The notes: generated by a model not told the origin, from the sequence alone. DNA of 64,000 bases from Lepus europaeus (GCF_033115175.1 NC_084836.1:67999297-68063296); one strand, 5' to 3'. Positions 1-12,241 are shown, numbered from the stretch's first letter. Made by a program: numbers and translations.

Positions 1-248
1 GGGGGCAGGGAGAGCAGTGGGCAGGGGCGCGTCCACCTGGCACGCACGCGTCAGGCCAAGCAGGTGCAGCCATCTGCATGGGATTCCCGGAAGTCCGACT
101 GTCCAGGCCTCTGGCTTTTGGGCACCCCTGAGAAAGCCCCTCCTCTCCCCCGAGACTCGGGGTCATTGGAATAGTCCCAGGCCCCCTTCCTCCTGCCCCT
201 CGCCCCCTTGGTGAGCTCACATCTCCTCCCCCGGTGCCCCTCCCCCAG

Positions 249-2517
249 GAGATCCAGCTGCTGCAGTCTCAAATTTCTGAGACCTCGGTCATCGTGAAGA
301 TGGACAACAGCCGGGACCTGGATGTAAATGACATCATTACCGAGATCAAGTCCCAGTATGATGACATCGTGAGCCACAGCAAGGCCGAGGCTGAGGCCTG
401 GTACCAGTCCCGGGTGAGGACCTGGGGGCCGCGGGGCTCGGGCAGAAGGGGACCTCAGGGGCAAGAGGAAACCAGGTGGAAGTGGTTGCGGAGCTAATGA
501 GGGCCACACCAGAGCCAGGGAACCCCATAAACCCTAGCGCCTCTCCCTCCTGCCAGGCCCCAGGAGGGCCCCCTACCCCCCGCCCAAGACGGCCCAGGCC
601 TGTGATCAGGTGCCCGGCCGTGTTTACCTGAGACTCTCTGCGGGCAGCGTTCAGTAAACACCAGCGGTGCTGGCACAGAGGACCACGTGGGCGGGGGCTG
701 GCAGCGTGGGGATGTTACGCACGGTGGAGAGAAACAGTGATTAAGGCAGCCCCAGACTCGGTAATTAGGGCTTTGCTGGGAGGCCAGCGGATGCCCCTGG
801 GGGCAACTCCGATGGATGACTGTCATCTCAGCCGCCCCTGCCCGGACCGTGCAATTGTTGTCAGTGCGAGCAGCTGCTCACGGCCTCACATTCAGCTGCT
901 TCCTCCGCTTCCGTCCTGTGCCACCCACAGTCCCAGAGCAGGAGGGACAACAGGGAGCCAAGCAGATGGCCAAGCAATGCCCCCAAGCCATGCTCTGCCT
1001 GTTTTCACAGCCAGTTCTTACTTTCTCCGTGGTAACCAGAAATACAAAGATAACCTGCCTAGGCTGACGTGGGGACCCAGGGTCCCCCCCACTTTCCATT
1101 CCACCACCTTGAACGTGCACCTGCCCGCTCAAGGTGCCTCTCGTCCCAAGACAGCTGCAGGAGCTGCGGGAGCCTCACAGGTTCCCACCAGGCAGGAAGA
1201 AGGAGAACAGAGAGGGAGCTGTCGGAGAAGCCCGCCCAGCAATGGCCACAGACACTGTGCTGAGACCGAGCTCATGGCTCGGCTCCCTGTTGGGAAAGAA
1301 GAGCGGGTATCTCTCGGGCAACTGCAGGCTTCCCCACAGGAACCAAGTCACACAATAGCCAGGACCTGCTTCTGGGCTCCCCTCTCTTGTGTCCTGATGT
1401 CTGCCCAAAGTGCTCCCAAACGCAATCAGAAAAGTGGCTCCTCTTCAGCAAGCTGCGTGCGCAGTCTGCACCGACTGTCCGTGCAGATGTTGCATTCAGA
1501 GCGCAAAGATTCGGTGGTGCTGGTCCGAGGCGGGAGTTTGGTGGTTTTGAGGGAGAAACAAGCAAAATCACTCTTCTTGACGGGCAGGCACGGTCTGACC
1601 TCAAGTCCATGGCCTGGGCACAGAAACCTCTGCAGAGAGTCCTCGGGACACTCCAGGTTCTGGGGCAGAGAAGAAAGCAGCAGGTGCAAGGGGTAGGGGA
1701 ATGTGGAGAACCTCACCGGCCTGCAAAGCTCCGGCTGGGCCAGTGAGGTGGGAGCAAGGAGCGACCCTCACGCAGACCCCAAACTAGAGGAGATTTGGAA
1801 CAGAGACCGGGAGCAGAGCAGGTGCATGGGAATCAGCGCGCCCGGGCGGCCACCAGAGGGCGGCAGAGCGAGGGCGCGGGGCAAAGCCCCCCACCCCCGG
1901 GGACGGGGGCTGACCTCTCTGCCCCGCACACAGTACGAGGAGATGCGGCTGACGGCCGGAAACCACTTCAACAACCTCCGTAGCCTCAAGAATGAGATCC
2001 TGGAGTTGAACAGGGTAATCCAACAGCTGCAGCAAGAGGTAGAGAACACCAAATCGCAGGTGAGGCCCGGAGGTGGGGGCGGGGGAGTGGGCGGGGCCTG
2101 AGGCGGCAGGAGCCCAGCCCCGGGGCTGGCCGGCCCACCCGGATGGGGTGGGGAGGGGGCGTGGTCCAGGTCCCCCTGCAGCGCCGTTGAAGAGGGAATG
2201 CACGCGCCTGTGCTGTCTTGCCATAGAGGACGCGAGCGCTTCCCACAACAGAGCTGACCCACAGAGCAGCCGGGTCCCCAGGTGGGCAGGGGCCGCGGCA
2301 CAGCGAGATAAGCCTCTGCCTGGGAGCATCCCGCATCAGAGCGCCTGGTTCTGACCCAGCTTCCTGTTAAATACCCCCTGGGAGTCAGCAGAGGACGGCC
2401 CAAGGGCATGGGCCCCCATCACCCACATGGGAGATCTGCATGCAGTTCCAAGCTCCCAGCTTCAACCTGGGCCGGCCCTGGCTGTTGCAGGCATTTGGGA
2501 AGTGAACCAGGGGAAAG

Positions 2518-2559
<42 letters not shown>

Positions 2560-4137
2560 TGCCTTTCAAGTAGATGAAAATAGAAATTATTTTAAAAAGA
2601 AAGACACTTTACCATATGCAGTATAAAAAGATGTCTCCCATTAAGACTCCAATACTCCATGATCCCAAAATTCGAGATGACTTGGGGTCGTTGTTAAAAC
2701 CAAACCCATTCTACACTGCTAGGCAAGTGGGGACCTGCCAAGCCCTCCAAACGCATTGGCTCCAAAGAAAGCACATCTAAGAGGAGAGTCTCAGATCTCC
2801 TTGAGTTGTTGTGGGTAGAAAACTGGTCCCACCTGTTGAAGGAACCGGCTATCACAACCCACAGCAAACCTGAACTCAGCCTACACCACCCCAACGTTGT
2901 CCCCGGCCTTCTCAGAGCCAGGCTCGGGGCTCCTGGGGCTCTGGTGACAACTCTCTCTGTGTCATTCCCGCAGCGTGCCAAGCTGGAGGAGGCCGTGGCC
3001 CAGGCGGAGCAGCAGGGCGAAGGGGCCCTGAATGACGCCAGGGGCAAGCTGGCGGGGCTGGAGGCCGCCCTGCAGAAGGCCAAGCAGGACATGGCGTGCC
3101 TGGTCAAGGAGTACCAGGAGGTGATGAACTCCAAGCTGGGCCTGGACATCGAGATCGCCACCTACCGCCGCCTGCTGGAGGGCGAGGAGAACAGGTGAGC
3201 CTCAGGGGAGGAGACCCGGTCAAGGGCAGGCATGTGTGTGTGTGTGTGTGTGTCCAGCCCTGCAGTCATCAAAAATGCAAAGCAGCACAGGGTCTGCAAC
3301 CTCTTCCTGCATTTGTTTATTTGAAAGTCAGAGTTACAGAGAGAGTGGGAAAGACAAGAGAGACAGAGGGAGGTCTTCCATCTGCTGGTTCACTTGCCAG
3401 TTGCCAGCAACGGCCAAGGTTGGGCCAGGAGGAAGCCAGGAGCCAGGAGCTTCTTCCAGGTCTCTCACATGGATGGCAGGGGCCCAAGCACTTGGGCCAT
3501 CTTCTGCTGCATTCCCAGGCCATTAGCAGGGAGCTGGGTGGGAAACATAGCAGCCCAGACTCGAACCGGTGTCCATATGGGATGCCAGCCTCTTGCCGCA
3601 GGCATGCGCAGTGTGGTCTCTGATGCCTTCTTTCCCCTTATTCCCAGGCTGTGCGAAGGCATTGGACCTGTGAACATCTGTAAGTAGACGGATCACGTAC
3701 CCAGGGCCCCAGGTTGGGCGCAGGGGCAGTCGCTCAACACACAGGACCCCTCCAAGGAAACCTGGAGCCTCCCCCTCCACGCAGGGAGAGCTCTGCCTGC
3801 CTCCCACAGAGCGGGGGGGGGGGGGGGGGGGCGTGTCCCTGGAGGGGTGTGGCAACAGGGGCGTGGTCTGGGGCCACTGCCTCAGCACCAAGCAGGGTGG
3901 GCTCTGAGCCTGCATTCCTGCCCTGCAGCCGTGAGCAGCTCCAAGGGCGCCATCCTGTATGAGCCGTGCGTGGAGAGCACGCCCCTGCTGAGGACCGACT
4001 ACTGCTCCGGGGGCACCAGCATCCTGAAAAGCGGTGGGAGCTGCAGCGTCGTGGGCACCGGGAAACTCTACATCCCCTGCGAGCCCCAGGGGCTCCGGAG
4101 CTGTGGGAGCAGGCAGGGCTCCAGCCGCAAGTGTTAG
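249..4137 (+). CDS. KRT82: KRT82, type II hair (cuticular) keratin, 3' part (exons 5-9; 5' end outside window)
   Basis: Five coding exons with canonical AG/GT borders: 249-413, 1934-2059, 2974-3194, 3648-3679 and 3929-4137 (TAG). They give 250 residues in one open frame. Exon 5 carries linker L12 and the start of coil 2 ([16 protein letters not shown]). Exon 7 carries the helix-termination motif [13 protein letters not shown]. The tail ([14 protein letters not shown] ... [12 protein letters not shown]) is what identifies KRT82; from memory the human tail has the same VGTG-LY-PCEPQGL core. Exon sizes 165, 126, 221 and 32 bp are typical of type II keratins. The protein is a basic filament chain that pairs with a type I hair keratin, in human mainly in the hair cuticle. 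Exons 1-4 lie upstream of base 1; bases 1-248 are intron 4. The C-terminus ([10 protein letters not shown]) is shorter than I recall for human KRT82. The neighbour KRT84 follows 8 kb downstream on the same strand. Confidence 0.9.
414..1933 (+). other. KRT82 intron 5
   Basis: A 1.5-kb intron without recognisable repeats, unusual for this repeat-dense window. It holds a 319-codon open frame at 737-1696 with no recognisable domain, treated here as chance. Confidence 0.7.
2392..2600 (+). repeat. Rabbit C-type SINE, 5'-truncated
   Basis: Located in KRT82 intron 6. Contains the family's AAGCTCCCAGCTTC and GCATTTGGGAAGTGAACCAG segments followed by a (CT)n stretch at about 2519-2553 and CTGCCTTTCAAGTAG. 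The tRNA-like head is missing. Same strand as the gene. Confidence 0.8.
3233..3253. repeat. (TG)n microsatellite
   Basis: About ten TG units in KRT82 intron 7. Confidence 0.9.
3310..3628 (-). repeat. Rabbit C-type SINE in KRT82 intron 7
   Basis: Reads on the + strand as TTTATTTGAAAGTCAGAGTTAC ... GGTCTTCCATCTGCTGG ... CATATGGGATGCCAG, the reverse complement of the element. It fills most of the 453-bp intron and ends about 20 bp before exon 8. Confidence 0.85.
3813..3831. repeat. Poly(G) tract (19 G)
   Basis: Uninterrupted run of G in KRT82 intron 8, about 100 bp before the last exon. Could form a quadruplex and is prone to sequencing length error. Confidence 0.9.
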
Positions 4138-5082
4138 CACTGCCCCCAGAGACCCAGGGGACAGCACCCCAGCCCAGCCCCCACCCTCCCACCCCCCGCT
4201 GTCACCTCTCCCACAGGGCTGAAGACAAGCACTTTCCAAAGCCCCACTTCCTGTACTGACCCTAGGCGGCCCCAGAATTCCTGCTGGGTGATGAGCTGCC
4301 ATCCTCATCTCCAAGATCGCTTTCACTTAGCTGTGTGCTCACTCCAAGCTGGCCTAGGGTGGGGGAGGGGATGCAGAGAGAGAGAGAGAGAGAGGACGCA
4401 GGCTTCCAGCCCCCAGAGAATGGCTGCAGCCCTCAAGCAAAGGGCCCTTTGCATTCTGGACTGTCCCATGGAAGCTGCTCCACAAAGCCGGACTCCTCTT
4501 CGTCACACCCCAGGCTCCTCACCTGCCTTGCTCTGGCTCTCATGCGCACTGCAGAAAAATGAACTTGTCTCAACACGCACCAGAATCCCACACCATACCG
4601 CAAGTGTCAACAGGAGACGGCCCAGATCCCATGCTGGGTTCTAAAGCCCGGTGCTTGGCAAAGTCATAGCACAGACAACCCAGCGATGCACACGGGGCCG
4701 TGGCTTCCCTTGCTGTGGTGTGTTGAGCTCCAGGTGTGAAACAAGTCATGCCCGTCGGCAGGTGATGGCAAGGAAGCGCCTGGAACAAAGGACCAGGGGA
4801 CACGGAGTGTTGACCAGACAGACTGACCATCCCCAGCTGACCCCGGCTCAGTAGGATCAAGCCCCACCCCCACCCCACCCCGTTCTGTACACAGCTGCCT
4901 ACTTTCTGCTCCTTTACCTTGACTGTCTGTTGGGAACTGCAGGCTCAGCCGCTCTGGCTCTGGACTGGGAGAGGGAGGAGGAGGTGCTGGGCTGACCCCA
5001 CCTCCCAAGAGCCCCTCTTCCTGCGCTCCACCCACCTGGGATCCAAGATCTCCGCCCTGAGCCTCTGGGCCTTTCTCTTCTC

Positions 5083-5088
5083 AATAAA
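5083..5088 (+). terminator. KRT82 polyadenylation signal AATAAA
   Basis: AATAAA in TTCTCAATAAACTGACTC, about 945 bp after the TAG stop at 4137. It is the first canonical hexamer I see downstream. The 3' UTR between has no SINE. Confidence 0.75.
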
Positions 5089-5354
5089 CTGACTCAGTTG
5101 CACATGATTGAGATGTAATTTTTTACCCTGCTCTGTTGTGAGTGTGGTAAGGCTGAGGGGGGCCCTATGAGCTGCCTTTGGGGACTGGAGGCTTGGGAAT
5201 GACTGCGAAGGCTGTGATACGAGCAGAAAAGGTACTTAGTGAATGATGTAACGCAGCCTGTGCAATAGATAAGACGCCATGCAAACCACACTGAGAACCT
5301 GCGCGTCACACCCACCAGTTTGCCAGTCGCTTGCTGTGTTAGGGACCGCGTGCC

Positions 5355-5901
5355 TGGGGCAGGCGTCTGGCGCAGCACTTGAGACTCGTCTCGCATCGCG
5401 TAGCCGAGTGTTTGGGATCGAGTCCCAGCTCCACTTCCCAGTCCAGCTGCTGGCTAATGCAGACCCTGGAGGTAGCAGTAATGGCTCAAGTCAAGTTGGG
5501 TCCCTGCCACCACATAAAAGACTGGATTAAGTTCCCTGCTCCTGGGCCCAGTGCTGAGGTGTAACAGTTAAAGCTGCTGCCTGCAGTGCCGGCATATTAT
5601 ATGGGCGCCAGTTCAAGTCCCGGCTGCTCCACTTCCGATCCAGCTCTCTGCTCTGGCCATTGCTGGCAACTGGCGAGTGAACCAGCAGATGGAAGACCTC
5701 TCCCTATCTCTCTCTCTCTCTCTGTCTCTCCTTCTCTCTCTGTGTAACTCTGACTTTCAAATAAATAAATAAATCTAAAAAAAAAAAAGAAGTTCCCTGC
5801 TCCTGACTTGGGCTGCCCAAGCCCTGGTTATTTCAGGCATTTGTAAAATAAACCAGAGGATGAAAGACCCTCTCTCTCCTCTCTCTCTCTCTTTCTTTCT
5901 C

Positions 5902-5949
<48 letters not shown>

Positions 5950-6008
5950 TTGCTGTTTTTCCGCCTCTCTCTGTTACTCTACCTTTCAAATACATAAATA
6001 AATCTTCT
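5355..6008 (+). repeat. Outer rabbit C-type SINE, split by a younger copy
   Basis: Segments 5355-5544 and 5790-6008 are the two halves of one element (CTGGCTAATGCAGACC ... TAAGTTCCCTGCTCCTG, then ... ACTTGGGCTGCCC ... GGCATTTGTAAAATAAACC and a long (CT)n). A second SINE occupies 5545-5789. Confidence 0.85.
5545..5789 (+). repeat. Inner C-type SINE with 16-bp target-site duplication
   Basis: Flanked by perfect direct repeats AAGTTCCCTGCTCCTG at 5529-5544 and 5790-5805. The body runs from GTGCTGAGGTGTAACAG to AAATAAATAAATAAATC plus an A-tail. It is itself internally shortened, with the CTGGGAAAGCAG region absent. Confidence 0.9.
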
Positions 6009-6009
6009 A

Positions 6010-6266
6010 GGGGCTGGCGCTGTGGTGCAGTGGGTTAAAGCCCTGGCCTGAAGCAGCAGCATCCCATATGGGTGCCGGTTTGAGACCCGGCTGCTCCTCT
6101 TCTGATCCAGCTCTCTGCTATGGCCTGGGAAAGCAGTAGAAGATGGCCCAAGTCCTTGGGCCCCTGCACCCACATGGGAGACCCGGAAGAAGCTCCTGGC
6201 TCCTGGCTTCAGATCAGCACAGCTCCGGCCATTGCAGACAACTGGGGAGTGAACCAGCAGATGGAA

Positions 6267-6310
<44 letters not shown>

Positions 6311-6366
6311 CTTCTTCTCTTTCTGTGTAACTCTGACTTTCAAATAAACAAATAAATATTTAAAAA
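6010..6366 (+). repeat. Full-length C-type SINE
   Basis: Starts GGGGCTGGCGCTGTGGTGCAG and contains CCCATATGGGTGCCGG, CTGGGAAAGCAG and AGATGGCCCAAGTCC. Ends with (CT)n and CTGACTTTCAAATAAAC plus an A-rich tail. It sits directly behind the tail of the preceding SINE. Confidence 0.95.
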
Positions 6367-6824
6367 TACATAAATATTAAAAAAAAGAAACAGACCTGGA
6401 GATGACATTTGGTGGCAGCATGGCAGCAATTCCATCCCTGCCACCTCAGTGACCGCTGAACTCCTGGGGGCCCCCTGCACCCAGCAGCCCTCACCCTGGG
6501 AGCTGGGGTGCATCTGCCCTCCCCCAGGGCCCTCACAAGCCCTGCCCCAGGAGCTGAGCTTGGCTCGGGTTGCAAAGATGCCTGAGCTGCCTCTGTGCCC
6601 AGCAGGGATTCCAGACCTCATGGGGACTCAGAGGAGGAGGAAGGGGGGGGGGGAGGCAGAGGGGGAGGGGCAGCAACACGGAGAGAGGGCCAAGAGTGAT
6701 TTCTGGAAAGGGAGTCAGAGAGAAACTGGCAGAGAGGGGAGCAGGAACAGAGCCTGCAAAGAAACCCAGAGCTGCAGACTCGCCGGCAGCAAATTCAAAA
6801 GGAGTCACTCATTCACTTATTTTA

Positions 6825-7262
6825 TAAAAATTTACTTATTTGTTTGAGAGACAGAGAAAACAAAGAGAGAGAGAGAAGACGCTCCCATCTTCCTGCTCGC
6901 TTTCTTTCTTTCTTCCTTCCTTTCTTTCTTTCTTTTTAACATTTCTTTATATTTGAAAGGCAGAGTTACACAGAGAGGAGAGGCAGGGGCAGAGAGAGAG
7001 GTCTTCCATCCGCTGGTTCACTCCCCAGTTGTCTGCAAAGGTTGGAGCTGCGCCAATCTGAAGCCAGGAGCCAGGAGCTTCTTCCGGGTCTCCCATTTGG
7101 GTGCAGGGGCCCAAGGACTTAGGCCATCTTCTACTGCTTTCCCAGGCCATAGCAGAGAGCTGGATTGGAAGAGGAGCAGCCGGGACTTCAACTGGTGCCC
7201 ATATGGGATGCCGGCGCTTCAGGCCAGGGCTTTAACCCACTGCACCACAGCGCCGGCCCCAC
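6825..7262 (-). repeat. C-type SINE (6935-7262) beside an older SINE fragment (6825-6900)
   Basis: The younger copy reads TATTTGAAAGGCAGAGTTAC ... CACCACAGCGCCGGCCCC on +. Before it lie a TTTCTTTC-rich tail and a short degraded piece (ATTTACTTATTTGTTTGAG). Confidence 0.85.
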
Positions 7263-7479
7263 TCCATATACATTTATCAAGCACCTGCAGTGAGTCAGGG
7301 GCTGGGCCGCCTTAGTCACTGTTGTGCCAGCCCCTCTCAGGCAGGCACGGGAGACGTGGTACCCAGGGCCCATGCTCAGGAGTGCCCAATGGAACACCAC
7401 CGTGGTGCAAAACAGCCCGGGAGTGCATCACAGCACCAAACAGAGTCAGCAGATTATCCAGCGAGGCCACACCCATGAG

Positions 7480-7720
7480 TGGTAAAAACACCAGTCCACA
7501 CAAACACCTGCCCCTGAAGATTCACAGCAACATTTTCTGTTGTAGCCATACATGCAAATAACCTGCATATCCATCAAGAATTTTTTTTAATGGGTAAAGT
7601 AGATGTGCTAAAATTATCCGTGCAGGGAAATGGTATTTGGCTTTTTGAAAAGGAGTGGAGCAGCATAACTGCTGCAACTTGAGCGCCCGTGAGAACGGGA
7701 CGTGCAGTGAAGGCACTCAG
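7480..7720 (+). mobile_element. LINE-1 3' fragment (degenerate)
   Basis: The run of ATTCACAGCAACATTTTC, GTAGCC, CTGCATATCCATCAA, AATGGGTAAAG and GGTATTTGG follows the well-known L1 ORF2 3' order. Heavily mutated and without coding capacity. Confidence 0.55.
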
Positions 7721-8019
7721 CCGTGGAGACCACGCACTGAGCCACCCCGGGACCCGGCAAGGCCCGGAGCGGAAGCTGCCGCAGTAGGCAGAGATGGGGG
7801 CATGTCCACCTGGAGGGGGTAGGGAATCCCTGGGAGTCGTGTGGGGGTCCTAGCTAGGGGTTTCTCTTCCAAGCGCTGAAAAAGACCCTCAAAAAGAGGC
7901 CATACTGATGCTTGTACCTGTTGGTGGCTACGCTAAAAACCCCAGGACTGGGCATTCGGAAGGAGCAGAGTGTGTGCTGATACGAATCATAGCTCTGCAG
8001 GGCTGCTTAGAAACACGAG

Positions 8020-8275
8020 AGTGTGGGGGTTAAGCTAGCTGCCGCCTGCGATGCCTGTGTCCCCTATCGGAGCACCGATTTCTGTCCCACTGCTCTGCTT
8101 CTGATCCAGCTTCCAGCTAATGCTCCTGGGAAGGCAGCAGAAGATGGCCCAGGTGCTTGGGTCCCTGCATCCATGTGGGAGACCTGGATGGAGCTCCTGG
8201 TTTCTTACTTTGCCCTGGCCCAGCCCCAGCTGCTGCAACCATTTGGGGAGTGAACCAGCAGATGGATAAGTCTCT

Positions 8276-8312
<37 letters not shown>

Positions 8313-8362
8313 TGTCACTCTGCTTTTCAAATAAATAAAAATAAACCTTTAAAAAACTAAAC
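8020..8362 (+). repeat. C-type SINE, diverged head
   Basis: Contains GCCTGCGATGCCTGTGTCCC, TGGGAAGGCAGCAGAAGATG, GGGGAGTGAACCAGCAG, (CT)n and CTTTTCAAATAAATAAA. Confidence 0.85.
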
Positions 8363-11300
8363 ATATGGGGTTCTGGCCCAAGCCTATACCTCACAGAGAC
8401 TCCAGACTTGGAACATGAAATTTCAGCAGCCAAGAGCAGAAGGCTTTGGGGCCAGAGCTGCAGTTCCTGCCCAGGTCTCTGGAAGTGGCCCCGCCACCTC
8501 CCAGAGGATCTGACTCCTGGTGGCCAGCAAGATGGCCAGAACCTTTCTCCTCCCAGGGGCCCTTCCCTCTCCCAAGACCCCTCCCCAGGTGCTCTCTGCT
8601 TCTGCCCTTCCACCCAGCCACACCTGCAGCCCTAGTGCCCCTCCCCCCTCAATGGTGCCACCAGCCACCTGTGACAACAGAGTGCCCATGAGATGGGGGC
8701 TTGGGTTGGGGGCCACGGCCTCAGAAATGCCCCCTGTGAGCAGGGGAAGGGAGTCGGAGTTGCCTCATGTGGTAGAGGAGAGAGGGCTGCCCCTGCTCCC
8801 CACACCCAGTGGGGGCTCGCAGAAGCCACCTGAGCTACACTCCCCCCAGGAGCAGCTGTCTTGCTCTGGGTCAGTTGACAGCGAGAGCACCTGGGGGAAG
8901 GGGGAGGAAGGGTGCTGCACTCTCTGGAGGAGCCAGCGATTGGGGGAGGGGGGGCAGGTGAGGGTGGTCTCAGCCACCCGGCCCGTCCTGGCTCCCTCTG
9001 CAGGGGACTCCCCAGCTCCCTTTGCTGGCAGGAACAGGTCTTAGCATGAAATCTCCCCAGCCGATGCCTCCCTCCCGCACCCACTCATCCCCAGGCAGGA
9101 CAGCAGCTCCGAGCGAAGCTTCCCTCCTCATCTACTTCCCACACACACAGCCACAGTGTGCTCAGGATTCCTGAAACAAACCAAGCCTGGGCCAGCCGGG
9201 ACAGGGCCAGGCCAGGGAAGCCCTCCCTCCCCAGCCCACAGGTAGTGTCGGCATGAGCCAGGCGCCAGCATGAACAAACGCCACGGAGGCCCTGGGGCTG
9301 GACACAGAGGCCCTGGGGCTGCACTCAGCCCGCAGGTGGCTGGGACTACACCTCAGCTGATTGATGATGAAGGTGAAGAGTCACCAGGGCAACTCCCGCT
9401 GTCTCCATCGGCCGCCCCCCTAAACAATGGCTGAAGGGCTGGAACCGCCAAGCCAAATAAGGCCTTGGAACTGTCAGGGCTGGTGGTGACAGCTCACCCC
9501 GGAACAGGGTTCTGCTTGACTGGCCCTGATTACCCCACTCCCTGGGCTGCGTCAGGGGTGGAGAGCGACTTGGGGGATGGCGCAGCCTGGCTGGCGGGGT
9601 AACCAACAGTGCCTCAGCCACTGCGGTGGGCAGGAGGTGGGGTGTGGGGACAGCACGGGGGTGGGCCACACAGAAGCGAAGGGGAAGCAGGGGTGGTCAC
9701 AGCTTTCACAGGAGGACTCTGAGGCTGGGAGAGGCTGGGAGCTCCCCCCAACCCACTCCACCCCCGCCACAAGCCCGTGGTACCCCGGGAGGACTGGGCG
9801 GCATCTGAGTCCCTGAGTCTGATGGCTGCGTTATTTAGAATGGCCAGAGCAGGTGCACCTGCTCGGCCGCAGCGGCGTCGGTCACTTCCGATTTCTCTGC
9901 GGGCACCCAGAGCAGAGCCCTGCACCCACCCTGCCCTCCTCTGTCCAAAGCCACCCTGCGGGAGGGTGGCAAGAGCAGGACTCAGCCCAGGCCCCTGTGA
10001 CACCAAAGTCTGTGTCAAGTCTTCTGTCCGTGATGACGCCGCACCCCTCCCTCCCTCTGCCTGCACAGGGGGGTCTTCTGCGCCCCTTTCTGATCTCCTG
10101 GAACCCCGCGCCTGGATCCCAAGAGATCAGAGCTGGAGGGCAAAGTGGCCCGGCTCCCCTGGGCCTCCTAATTGTGGTCCATTTCAGAGCCTGGAGACTT
10201 CGCTTCCTGAAATCTATGCAAAATCGGATGTCCTGGCTCCCTGCTCCTTGTTCCTGTGTGGTGTCTGCGTTCACACAGCACGCGTATCACCAGCCCCTTC
10301 TCTACCAAGTCCAGGCCACAGCCTGAGGACAGAACCCAACAGGGCTACCAGCTGGAGCTCAGGCTGCAGCCGGGGCAGGGAGGTGACAGCAGGTGACTCC
10401 AGGCGGAAGAGGACCTCAGGCGGGGATACTTGCTAAGAGGTGATGGCAGTGGGGGAAAAGGACAGGGAGATCATGGGCCAGGGAGCTCTGAGCAGAGATG
10501 AGAAGGCGACATAGAAACCCACACCCGGAGAAGAGCACAGAACTGCCATATAGGGATTTGGGGCAGGGAGTGGGGTGGGCTGGGGCGGGGAGGTTCCCAG
10601 CAGAGAAGACAGCAAACGGGGGAATGTCCGAGGCAGAGTCCCCTGCCTGGCGGGTGGACAAGCAAGGGGGGCACAGCGGCTGCAGCAGATTGGGCAGTGG
10701 CCCGGGGGGACGGGAAGGAGGTTGGGGGGGGCAAGGCACACTCTGTAGGAGCGGGAGTGGGAGGGGCCGGGAAACAGCTGGCCGGGCCCCATCGGGGCCA
10801 TGCAGGCAGTAGTGGGCGTGGCAAGAAGTGGTTGGAACCTGGATATATGTTGATGGTAGGGTTTGCCGATGGGTCAGTTGTGGGACATGGAGGATGACCC
10901 CAGAGTCGTCGGCATGCAAGTGGAGCGGCGTGGTGTCTGGAAACCCAGAGAAGACCAGAGGGAAGGGAAAGGGTGTGGCGAGCCACACGTCGTATGCCTC
11001 TGAACAAGGACTCCCTTGTTACTGTCTTCTGCTTCTCCCAGGACGCACAGCTGATGACCATGTCTCCAGAAAACAAGTTTGAGGTGCCGGTCTGGCATCC
11101 AGATGGAGACGTGGAGACGTGGATGAGCATCCGTGTGAGGGGTGCAGGGAAGGCCTGGCGGGGGGGGGGCAGGCCTTAGTGGTGACTGATGGATAGAGAG
11201 TGCTTACATCATGAGTCCGTATGGTATCACAAGGGCGTGAGCCTGTCGGCCCGGTCCCGCCCACGGCACGCAGCCCCCTCCAAGTGCAATCCCACACAGC

Positions 11301-12240
11301 CCAGCAAGTCTCCAGAACGGAGACAAATGTAAGTTTCTCCCAAGCACAGGACAGGTGGGAGGAAGCACAGGTCACACAGCACCAGAGCCTGACTCTGGTC
11401 CGGAAACAGCTGCCCCACTGACGACAGTTGACAAAGCCGTGGGGCTTTTCATTTCCTGTGCAGATGCCTCTTGCTTGGTGTCTCTCTTCCAATGAGAATG
11501 ATGCTTTGACAATTCAGCGACCCTGCGTGGGCGGGACCGTCATTCAGTCCCATGGTGCCCCGGGGCAGGGGGCTCCACATCACGTGATCAGCTTGTCCCA
11601 CAGGTAACACGATAGCACAGTCTGGGTAGGCTTGGACCTCAGATCACTCCCCAAAAGTGCTGAGTGGTGGAAGTCCTCAGGATGCACCTTCCTCCATCAC
11701 CAGGGAGGGTGGGGGGCATCTCTTTGGCCTCTGTACTCTCAGTACCAGGAGCTCAAATCAGAGGGGTGTCTACACCAGCCCCACTGAGCGTCACTCTAGA
11801 TGCAACTCTTGTGTCAACAGCCAGAGCAGGTCTTGGAGGACAGAAAGTCTTCCTGTCTGTATCATTTCCCACCTGGAGCTGGGCAGATCTTTTCTCTGCA
11901 CTGTACACACATCCCCTTCCTGTCCTTAGGGGGGCAGGTGCACACCCCCACCAAGAGCATCTCACAGGAACTGTTACCATCCCTAACTTTCTGGTGGTTA
12001 GCAGTGAAAAAACCCCCATTGGGTTTATGGCCAAAGCCCATTTATGTCTCCATAATGGTAATTGTGGCGGACTTACAGGGCAAAAATAAGACTATAATGT
12101 TAATGTGTTTTTAATGTTTATAGCGTGGATGTTATAACTCTCATCCCCATGAGAATAGGTATGACGGGCATAGCTCATTGTTCTGGAAGTTATAGGCCCC
12201 GAGAGTTTCTGCTAACTACCACTACCCAAGCTCATAAATG
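8363..12240. other. Gene-free interval between KRT82 and KRT84
   Basis: Mostly single-copy, G+C-rich sequence with few repeats. I see no keratin exon, no RNA gene and no long conserved open frame. Its distal end is the KRT84 upstream region. Confidence 0.6.
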
Positions 12241-12241
12241 C

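Noticed and set aside
2519-2553. CT/GA arrays throughout the window as possible regulatory GAGA elements
   Set aside because: Nearly all are the internal (CT)n segment of C-type SINEs.
3523-4326. 267-codon open frame on - opposite KRT82 exon 9
   Set aside because: Antisense shadow of the tail exon plus poly(G); no known domain.
6010-6090. tRNA-like heads of SINEs as tRNA genes
   Set aside because: They belong to retroposed SINE copies and lack a full cloverleaf.
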